Part shown: in pieces, positions 32,985 to 39,052 of the stretch
Position numbering within the stretch: position 1 is the stretch's first letter
How the letters are laid out: each line of letters starts with the position of its first letter
Assembly (NCBI GenBank): GCA_000179315.1
Contig: ADZZ01000207.1
Coordinates: 1 to 39,052 of the forward strand
Source of the DNA: a delta proteobacterium NaphS2
Lineage (GTDB): Bacteria > Desulfobacterota > DSM-4660 > Desulfatiglandales > Desulfatiglandaceae
Direction: 5' to 3'
Length of the DNA: 39,052 nucleotides
Program-made: the position numbers and the translations under genes
The notes under the pieces: generated by a model
Databases searched by the model: none
The model's input: the letters and a program-made list of their open reading frames with translations, nothing else
Told to the model about the DNA's origin: nothing

Positions 32985-33046
32985 AATGCAGGGGTTAAAC
33001 TCCTATGGGATGTCACCAACAAAGATGCCCGGGAATTCTGCATTTT
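32983..33046 (+). repeat. 9-bp inverted repeat after the receiver-like gene
   Basis: AAAATGCAG (32983-32991) pairs perfectly with CTGCATTTT (33038-33046), with 46 nt between. The left arm overlaps the receiver-like gene's stop codon. The right arm ends in TTTT, so it could be a terminator-like structure or a processing signal; the long loop makes this uncertain. Confidence 0.4.
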
Positions 33047-33118
33047 ACAAAAAGGGTATTCCTTTTCTTATGTGTAAAACAGCCCCAATTTTGCCCCGGA
33101 AAAGTTAAATGAGGCCTG

Positions 33119-33148
33119 CTTGACAAAAGTTTTTCCGATGCTTAACGT
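33119..33148 (+). promoter_or_regulatory. Candidate promoter for grpE-dnaK
   Basis: CTTGACA at 33119-33125 is a perfect -35 TTGACA; 17 bp later TAACGT (33143-33148) is a weak -10. CTTGACA also resembles the heat-shock -35 (CTTGAAA), but no proper CCCAT-type -10 follows at the right distance. No CIRCE palindrome (TTAGCACTC-N9-GAGTGCTAA) is visible. The grpE start is 60 bp downstream. Confidence 0.35.
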
Positions 33149-33207
33149 ATCGCCATCGTTCAAGATGGGAGACAATCGGAGTTTAATGGTGATCTTAGGA
33201 GTGAAAT

Positions 33208-33810
33208 GTGGCCAGAATTGATGTCATGGATGAAAAAAAACCAACTGAGGATTTACCGGAAGAACCAAACGGTGAAGGGGAAGATTTAGAGGGCCAGGAA
33301 GATGATTCCGGAAATGAAATGGAAATTCCTTTGTCGGAGATGACAAAGGAACAGTTGATTGAAAAAATTTCGGAAGTGCAGGCATTGGCGGACACAAATA
33401 TGGATAACTATCTCCGTTCACAGGCGGAGATGGAAAATATGAAGAAGCGTTTTCAGAAAGAAAAGCAGGAACTGGTCAAATATGGAAACGAGATCTTAAC
33501 CAAGCAGCTGCTACCCGTTGCCGACAATCTGGAAAAAGCCCTTGATCACTCAAAAGACGAAAATTCCCTGGAAGCTCTGCGTGAAGGGGTCGATCTAACA
33601 CTGAAAGGACTCATAAGCGTCCTGGAAAAAGCGGGCGTGGAAGTGGTGCAGGCAATTGGAGCGCCATTTGACCCCAATTTTCACGAAGCCGTTTCCGAGC
33701 AGATGGACGATAGTGCGGAGCCCGGAACAGTTTTAAAAGAGCTTCAAAAAGGATATTTATTAAATGACAGGCTTATAAGGCCGGCAATGGTGATTGTTAA
33801 CAAGAAATAG
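33208..33810 (+). CDS. grpE: Nucleotide exchange factor GrpE
   Basis: GrpE is the co-chaperone that releases ADP from DnaK. The 200-residue protein has an acidic N-terminus (about 10-48), a long coiled coil (about 48-105, including YLRSQAEMENMKKRFQKEKQEL) and the C-terminal beta domain with GVEVVQAIGAPFDPNFHEAV and YLLNDRLIRPAMVIVNK, a clear GrpE signature. I start at GTG 33208 because AGGAG sits 7 nt upstream; ATG 33226 is possible. dnaK follows after 22 bp. dnaJ and hrcA, often linked, are absent here. Confidence 0.95.
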   Translation: MARIDVMDEKKPTEDLPEEPNGEGEDLEGQEDDSGNEMEIPLSEMTKEQLIEKISEVQALADTNMDNYLRSQAEMENMKKRFQKEKQELVKYGNEILTKQLLPVADNLEKALDHSKDENSLEALREGVDLTLKGLISVLEKAGVEVVQAIGAPFDPNFHEAVSEQMDDSAEPGTVLKELQKGYLLNDRLIRPAMVIVNKK

Positions 33811-33832
33811 AAACGACTTAGGAGGCAGATGA

Positions 33833-35740
33833 ATGGGAAAAACGATAGGAATAGATCTGGGAACAACCAACTCGTGCGTAGCCGTGATGGAGGGTGGTGA
33901 TCCTGTCGTGATCGCCAACGCCGAAGGAAGCCGTACAACGCCTTCTATTGTGGGTTTTACCGAAGGTGGAGAGCGGTTGGTGGGGCAGACCGCCAAACGG
34001 CAGGCCGTGACCAATCCTGAAAATACGGTTTTTGCGGTGAAACGGCTGATCGGCAGGAAATTTGATTCCGCTGAAGTGCAAAGAGACATTAAAGTGCTTC
34101 CCTACACCATCAGCAAGGCTCAAAACGGCGATGCGCACGTGGGCATAAGAGGAAAAGACTACAGCCCCGCCGAAATTTCCGCCATTATCCTCAAAAAGAT
34201 GAAAGAAACCGCGGAGAGTTATTTGGGAGAGACGGTGACCGATGCGGTTATTACCGTTCCCGCTTATTTTAACGACAGCCAGCGTCAGGCCACAAAAGAT
34301 GCCGGACGGATCGCGGGACTTAACGTTGAGCGGATCATCAACGAGCCCACTGCGGCCTCCCTGGCTTTCGGGATGGACAAAAAAGGCGATCGGAAGATCG
34401 CGGTGTTTGATCTGGGCGGCGGCACTTTCGATATTTCCATCCTGGAAATCGGCGAAGGGGTTTTTGAGGTAAAATCAACCAATGGCGACACGCATCTGGG
34501 TGGCGAGGATTTCGATCTCAGAATTATTGATTATCTGGCGGACGAGTTTAAGAAGGATCAGGGGATTGATCTGCGAAACGACAAAATGGCGCTGCAGCGA
34601 TTGAAAGAAGGGGCTGAAAAGGCCAAGACGGAGCTTTCCGGTTCCATGGAAACCGATGTAAACCTTCCCTTCATTACCGCCGATGCCAGCGGTCCCAAAC
34701 ACCTGAATATCAAATTGACACGGGCCAAACTTGAAGGTTTGGTGGACGAACTGATTGAAAAAGTGGTGGCACCTTGTCGGTTGGCCATGAAAGATGCAGG
34801 TCTTTCCGCCAGCGATATTAATGATGTGATCCTGGTGGGCGGCATGACACGAATGCCGAAGGTTCAGGCAAAGGTTGCCGAAATATTTGGAAAAGAGCCC
34901 AACAAGGGGGTTAATCCCGATGAAGTGGTGGCCGTCGGTGCGGCCATTCAGGGTGGTGTCTTGAAGGGGGACGTCAAAGACGTTCTCCTTCTCGATGTGA
35001 CGCCCCTTTCACTGGGGATCGAAACGCTGGGCGGCGTATTCACAAAGCTGATCGAAAAGAACACCACCATTCCCACGAAAAAAAGTCAGATTTTCAGTAC
35101 GGCTGCGGACAGCCAGCCTGCGGTTGAAATCCATGTCCTTCAGGGAGAGCGCGAAATGGCCGCGCACAACAAAACGCTGGGACGGTTTCAACTGGTTGGC
35201 ATTCCACCTGCGCCAAGGGGCGTTCCTCAGATTGAAGTAACGTTTGATATCGATGCAAACGGTATCGTGAGTGTTTCAGCAAAGGATCTCGGAACGGGCA
35301 AAGAGCAGTCCATCAAGATCACTGCTTCCAGCGGATTAAGCGAAGAAGAGATCGAAAAACTGGTGAAGGATGCGGAACTGCACGCAGATGAAGATAAGAA
35401 AAAACGTGAATTGATCGATGCCCGCAATATGGCGGACTCCTTGATATATACAACTGAAAAATCGATCAAGGAAATCGGGGACAAACTGGATGACGAGACA
35501 AAATCAAACATCGAACAGGCCATCGAAAACCTGAAAAAATCCATGGAAGGTGAGGATACCGAGGAGATCAAGCGGCTGACCGAAGAACTGACCCAGGCAT
35601 CCCACAAACTGGCGGAAACCATCTATGCCAACGCAAACCAGGAACAACAGGCCCAGGGGCAGCCTGGTGCTGAAGCAGATGCGGAGGCCCCGAAGGATGA
35701 TGATGTGGTGGATGCCGATTTTGAGGAAGTTAAGAAGTGA
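33833..35740 (+). CDS. dnaK: Molecular chaperone DnaK (Hsp70)
   Basis: DnaK folds and protects proteins through ATP-driven cycles with DnaJ and GrpE. The 635-residue protein begins [22 protein letters not shown] (phosphate-1 loop), with [42 protein letters not shown] and [10 protein letters not shown] in the ATPase domain. The linker [19 protein letters not shown] leads into the substrate-binding domain and lid, and a disordered tail ends [14 protein letters not shown], close to the usual EEV-type ending. AGGAGG supports the ATG. Its stop overlaps the next gene's GTG start. Confidence 0.98.
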   Translation: MGKTIGIDLGTTNSCVAVMEGGDPVVIANAEGSRTTPSIVGFTEGGERLVGQTAKRQAVTNPENTVFAVKRLIGRKFDSAEVQRDIKVLPYTISKAQNGDAHVGIRGKDYSPAEISAIILKKMKETAESYLGETVTDAVITVPAYFNDSQRQATKDAGRIAGLNVERIINEPTAASLAFGMDKKGDRKIAVFDLGGGTFDISILEIGEGVFEVKSTNGDTHLGGEDFDLRIIDYLADEFKKDQGIDLRNDKMALQRLKEGAEKAKTELSGSMETDVNLPFITADASGPKHLNIKLTRAKLEGLVDELIEKVVAPCRLAMKDAGLSASDINDVILVGGMTRMPKVQAKVAEIFGKEPNKGVNPDEVVAVGAAIQGGVLKGDVKDVLLLDVTPLSLGIETLGGVFTKLIEKNTTIPTKKSQIFSTAADSQPAVEIHVLQGEREMAAHNKTLGRFQLVGIPPAPRGVPQIEVTFDIDANGIVSVSAKDLGTGKEQSIKITASSGLSEEEIEKLVKDAELHADEDKKKRELIDARNMADSLIYTTEKSIKEIGDKLDDETKSNIEQAIENLKKSMEGEDTEEIKRLTEELTQASHKLAETIYANANQEQQAQGQPGAEADAEAPKDDDVVDADFEEVKK

Positions 35741-37689
35741 TTTCAGGCAGCATTCTTTTAAAAAGGGCTATTTCTGTTTTGTTGGCAGGGATGGCCCTTT
35801 TTTTGTTCGCCTGCCAGCCGAGGAGCACCCGTTCTTTCACAGAAGCCACGCAAACCCGTTCAGACGCTTTTTCTGTTGCGGAAAAATACCGGCAAAAAGG
35901 TGAGTTGGCGCAATCGCTGAAGTACTACCGGTCATTTTTGACCCAAGCGGTGGAAGACGATCGGATCCCACTGGCCCTTCAACGTGTCGCTGAAATTGAG
36001 CTAAAGCTTAACAACCCCGAAAATGCGCTCGCTTCTCTTGAAGAACTTTCAAGACGATATCCCGATTATGCTTGGATGCCGGAAGTGCGATATCAGATTT
36101 CGGCAATCCTCTACCAACTGGGAAGATACGAGGCTTCCGCCCATAAAGCCATTCTTTGGCTTGATCAGTATCAAAGACATTTTCTCAAGAAGGATGTTTT
36201 GGTTCTTCTGGGGGATGATTTCTGTGCCATGGGGAAAACGGAATCGGCCTTTTTTTACTGGATCGAAGCCAAAGATGTCGGAAAGGATGGCGAGGAGAAA
36301 GAGACAGGACTGGATGAAAAACTGAAAGCGCTGATCGATGCGAGCAGTCCGCTTCTTCTTTCGCGGCTTCTTGAAAATGAACGGGGAACATTTTACCCGC
36401 CCGAAATTTATTATCAAATCAGTTCCGCTTTGCTTTCACAACAGGAGCCGGATAAGGCGGAAAAGGCTGTGCGAATCCTTATGGAATCCACCCGGAACCT
36501 TCACTGGATTAAAAAAGGGGAAGACCTTCTGGCTCGGATCAAGGAAGAAATGGCCATTTGTGAAAGCTGCATCGGTTGTCTGCTTCCTTTGAGTGGTTCT
36601 TTTGCCGCCTATGGTCGAGAAGTCCTGAATGGTTTGACTTTGGCAATGATGAACGACCCCCTAAAAGAAACAAAAATAAAAGTCATTGTCAAGGACACGG
36701 CGGGAAGCCCTGAAAAAGCCCTGAGGGAACTCGAAACACTGGTGAATAAACAACGGGTCATCGGCATCATCGGCCCTCTTTCCAGCAAAACAGCTGCTTT
36801 CATTTCTGAAAGAGCGCAAGACCTGGGTGTTCCGACGATTACACTGACCCAGAGAAGGGACGTTGTGAAAACCGGTGATATGGTGTTTAGAAATTTTCTC
36901 ACGCCGGAACAGGAAATCGATTCGTTGCTGGAGGTGGCCATGGGCCAATTGGGGTTCAGGCGTTTCGGCATTTTATACCCGGACAATACCTACGGACGTT
37001 TCTGCATGAATCGCTTCTGGGAAAAACTGGACGAGCTGGGGGGCAGCGTCACCGCAGTGGAGTCATATCCAACGGATGTAACCGACTATGAAGAGCAAAT
37101 CAAGAAGATGGTGGGGCTTTATTACCCGAGGGCGGGTGACCGGAGACGCATCTATTCCCAGGGGACGACAGCGGGTGATGACGAAAGCGAAAAACGGCTG
37201 AAGGACGACGGTCCCATCATCGATTTTGAGGCCGTTTTTATTCCCGATACCTACCAGCGGGTGGCCATGATTGCGCCGCAGCTGGCCTTTTATGATGTGC
37301 TGGGTGTTCGGTTGATGGGTACGAGGCTTTGGCATTCACCCAAATTAATTGAAATGGCGGGGAATTATCTTCAGGGTGCTCTTTTTTCTTCAGGTTTTTT
37401 GCCGGAATCCGAAAATCCTGAGGTGACGGGTTTTGTGGCGGACTACCAGCATAATTTTAATCAACCCCCGGGAATCCTGGCGGCCAACGGCTATGATACC
37501 ATTTGCCTGTTACAAACAGTCCTCAGGGAATACCATCCCAAAACACGTGAGCATCTGCGGCAAGCCCTGCTGGATATACCGGCTTTTGAAGGTGTGACAG
37601 GACCTTTTCGCTTTGATGAAGCGGGTGAAGCATTGAAAGCACCTTTGCTGTTGACTGTTTCGGGGAACAAGATGGTTCCGATTTATTAG
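35737..37689 (+). CDS. LpoA-like lipoprotein: TPR plus periplasmic-binding-protein domain
   Basis: This 650-residue protein has a basic start, hydrophobic core and LFAC lipobox (Cys26). An N-terminal helical TPR-like part (about 40-265) is followed by a type I periplasmic-binding fold (about 275-645): [60 protein letters not shown] and [15 protein letters not shown]. This is the layout of LpoA-type penicillin-binding-protein activators in the outer membrane and of relatives annotated as branched-chain amino-acid-binding proteins. It starts at GTG overlapping the dnaK stop (GTGA), with GAGGA 9 nt upstream, so it is coupled to dnaK. Its stop overlaps that of tatC on the other strand. Confidence 0.82.
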   Translation: MISGSILLKRAISVLLAGMALFLFACQPRSTRSFTEATQTRSDAFSVAEKYRQKGELAQSLKYYRSFLTQAVEDDRIPLALQRVAEIELKLNNPENALASLEELSRRYPDYAWMPEVRYQISAILYQLGRYEASAHKAILWLDQYQRHFLKKDVLVLLGDDFCAMGKTESAFFYWIEAKDVGKDGEEKETGLDEKLKALIDASSPLLLSRLLENERGTFYPPEIYYQISSALLSQQEPDKAEKAVRILMESTRNLHWIKKGEDLLARIKEEMAICESCIGCLLPLSGSFAAYGREVLNGLTLAMMNDPLKETKIKVIVKDTAGSPEKALRELETLVNKQRVIGIIGPLSSKTAAFISERAQDLGVPTITLTQRRDVVKTGDMVFRNFLTPEQEIDSLLEVAMGQLGFRRFGILYPDNTYGRFCMNRFWEKLDELGGSVTAVESYPTDVTDYEEQIKKMVGLYYPRAGDRRRIYSQGTTAGDDESEKRLKDDGPIIDFEAVFIPDTYQRVAMIAPQLAFYDVLGVRLMGTRLWHSPKLIEMAGNYLQGALFSSGFLPESENPEVTGFVADYQHNFNQPPGILAANGYDTICLLQTVLREYHPKTREHLRQALLDIPAFEGVTGPFRFDEAGEALKAPLLLTVSGNKMVPIY

Positions 37690-38453
37690 CTCTCTTCCAG
37701 CGCCTCGTTTTCGTCTTCTGTTTCCCTTTTTTCTCTCGATTTTTGGGCAATCCGAGCAACCAGGATGCCGATCTCATAGAGAATGATCAGAGGCCCTGCC
37801 ATCATGCACTGGGTTATCACGTCCGGCGGGGTGAGAATCGCGGCTAAAACGAACGTCAGAAGGATTGCGTATTTACGCTTTTTCTTGAGCAACTCGGCCG
37901 TCACCACACCCATCTTGGCCAGGAAAAATATAACCACTGGAAGCTCGAAAACCACTCCGAACGCAAAAAGCAGTTTGATGGCAAAGGAAAAATACTGTTT
38001 GACCGACGGAAGTGCTTTTACATACTCGTTTGAGAATCCGACGAAAAACTTGAAACCAAAGGGGAAGACCACGAAATAACCGAAAAGCGATCCTCCTACA
38101 AATAAGATAGTGGAAGCCACCACAAACGGGATCACATATTTTTTTTCCCTCTGGTACAGGCCGGGGGCGATAAACATCCATAGCTGGTAGAAAATGTAGG
38201 GTGCCACCAGCAATATTCCAGCCAGGAGAGAAACTTTCAGGTAGGTGAAAAACATCTCGGGGAGATTGGTGAAAATAAGGTGATCGCCTTCAGGCATCAC
38301 CGCTTTAAGTGGTGCGACCAGGAGAGCGAAAAGCCTTTCTGCAAAGGCGTATGAGGCTGCGAAACCAACCCCTACCGCGATGGCGGAAAAGATAAGCCGT
38401 TTCCGCAGTTCCTCCAGGTGACTCATAAACGGCTGTTTGTCTTCGCTATCCAT
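37686..38453 (-). CDS. tatC: Twin-arginine translocase subunit TatC
   Basis: TatC is the receptor for folded proteins with twin-arginine signals. The 255-residue protein begins [20 protein letters not shown], the conserved cytosolic N-terminal motif. It has six transmembrane helices with the family blocks ANLPEMFF-like [54 protein letters not shown] and the last-loop [26 protein letters not shown] start at ATG 38453, which overlaps the tatB stop by 8 bp; the longer open frame upstream is a shadow of tatB. The C-terminal tail is acidic. It converges on the LpoA-like gene with overlapping stop codons. Confidence 0.96.
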   Translation of the reverse strand: MDSEDKQPFMSHLEELRKRLIFSAIAVGVGFAASYAFAERLFALLVAPLKAVMPEGDHLIFTNLPEMFFTYLKVSLLAGILLVAPYIFYQLWMFIAPGLYQREKKYVIPFVVASTILFVGGSLFGYFVVFPFGFKFFVGFSNEYVKALPSVKQYFSFAIKLLFAFGVVFELPVVIFFLAKMGVVTAELLKKKRKYAILLTFVLAAILTPPDVITQCMMAGPLIILYEIGILVARIAQKSREKRETEDENEALEES

Positions 38454-38871
38454 TGCGGTCTTTCTCCACGGTAGCCGGGGCTTCGGTTTTTTCTTCAACT
38501 TCCTGCGAAGCAGTGGCAATGGTGGTGTTTTCGGAAGGTTTCTCCCGTTCCTGATGGTACGCATCCAGCATTTGGTCGTAATCATCAAATTTCGGCGGTT
38601 TTTCCTTTTCCGCCACATCCTCAACCGCCGCTTCCTTCTTTTTCAAATCCGACGGCTTATCCAAACCGCTGACAGCATCCGCCAAGTCCTCACGGGCTTC
38701 TTTGAAATCCTCATCCAGATTTAAACCGTCCTTGATCTCCGTTGTTGCCTTTTTGAATTCAGATAGGCCTTTTCCCAAGGCTTTGGCAAGATCGGGAAGC
38801 TTCTTGGGTCCGATGACGATCAAGGCGATCACCAAAATGATAATCAATTCGGGCATGCCGATACCAAACAT
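38446..38871 (-). CDS. tatB: Twin-arginine translocase TatA/TatB family protein
   Basis: This 141-residue protein begins [36 protein letters not shown]: a short transmembrane helix, the Gly-Pro hinge and an amphipathic helix, the hallmark of TatA/TatB. Its length, position before tatC and Glu in the membrane segment (MPELI) favour TatB, although TatA cannot be fully excluded. The C-terminal two-thirds is acidic and charged, probably disordered. I chose ATG 38871 because GGAGG lies 5 nt upstream; a GTG at 38883 lies within that ribosome-binding site. It overlaps tatC by 8 bp. Confidence 0.92.
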   Translation of the reverse strand: MFGIGMPELIIILVIALIVIGPKKLPDLAKALGKGLSEFKKATTEIKDGLNLDEDFKEAREDLADAVSGLDKPSDLKKKEAAVEDVAEKEKPPKFDDYDQMLDAYHQEREKPSENTTIATASQEVEEKTEAPATVEKDRNG

Positions 38872-38883
38872 TTTTTCCTCCAC

Positions 38884-39052
38884 ACATCAGTCGCAAAAAG
38901 GCCAGCGGTTTGTGCCGGGTCGTTGGCGCCTGTTTTACAAGATGTTACGATAGTTGCAGCATCAAGGCTGTTTCATCGCAATCCGGAAATTTTGGGCATT
39001 TCAAACAGTCCGCCCATATTTTGTGGGGGAGCTGGGACTTGTCAATTCATAA
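38884..39052. other. Upstream region of tatB at the right window edge
   Basis: No gene is seen. On the minus strand TTGACA (39045-39040) could be a -35 for tatB, but at 17 bp the -10 position reads AAAATA, a poor match, so I do not call a promoter. The sequence stops at the window edge. Confidence 0.35.

Noticed and set aside
32985-33207. CIRCE operator before grpE
   Set aside because: No TTAGCACTC/GAGTGCTAA-type inverted repeat is present in this gap.
38454-38624. 57-codon N-terminal extension of the tatC frame
   Set aside because: It is very basic, lies fully inside tatB and precedes the normal TatC N-terminus; ATG 38453 overlaps the tatB stop as expected.

Overview
The window (about 39 kb) looks like a chromosomal segment of a Gram-negative bacterium. 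It encodes LptG, TatB/TatC, several outer-membrane-type lipoproteins, SurA/PpiC foldases, RodZ, MtgA and LPS-type glycosyltransferases. Gene style and order (mfd followed by two parvulin genes; a long lysine-rich RpoH; grpE-dnaK without dnaJ; a DUF4301 protein) suggest Desulfobacterota, probably a Desulfobacterales-like sulfate reducer or a syntroph. That placement is inference; no diagnostic 16S or sulfate-reduction gene is present. I see no rRNA, tRNA or CRISPR array.

Region 1 (1-2582) is a mobile-element graveyard: the C-terminal part of an IS91-family transposase running off the left edge, then the 3' half of a group II intron (reverse transcriptase from just before its YADD motif, then domain V). 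That RT gene is split by a complete IS1595-family element with matching terminal repeats and an 8-bp target duplication; removing the element plus one duplication restores the RT frame exactly.

Region 2 (2583-4142, + strand) has an AT-rich gap, an enoyl-CoA hydratase/isomerase-fold protein lacking one of the two usual catalytic glutamates, and a small DUF6794-like protein.

Region 3 (4172-10886, - strand) reads DUF4301 protein, CvpA, MazG, MtgA, a membrane histidine kinase with a degenerate ATPase domain, and PlsC, tightly packed down to the kinase. A strong inverted repeat precedes plsC.

Region 4 (11260-15744, + strand) is ftsH-folP-coaX-ldcA, followed directly by mfd (15748-19290). Region 5 (19414-24651) is a PpiC-type lipoprotein, a SurA-like foldase, RodZ, TyrS and the heat-shock sigma factor RpoH. 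Region 6 (24717-32984) is an envelope block: TPR lipoprotein, a small possibly lipidated protein, GT2, GT9 and GT39/ArnT-like glycosyltransferases, LptG, and an odd receiver-domain protein. Region 7 (33208-37689) is grpE-dnaK, with a large LpoA-like lipoprotein translationally coupled to dnaK. It converges on tatB-tatC (- strand, 37686-38871), the two stop codons overlapping.

Taken together the + strand genes link proteostasis (FtsH, RpoH, GrpE, DnaK, periplasmic foldases) with envelope assembly (LptG, glycosyltransferases, RodZ, LdcA, LpoA-like). No obviously novel multi-gene defence or biosynthetic system is present. The most unusual items are the nested mobile elements, the receiver-like protein with a roughly 66-residue insertion, the degenerate histidine kinase, the active-site-altered hydratase-fold protein, and the dnaK-coupled LpoA-like gene.
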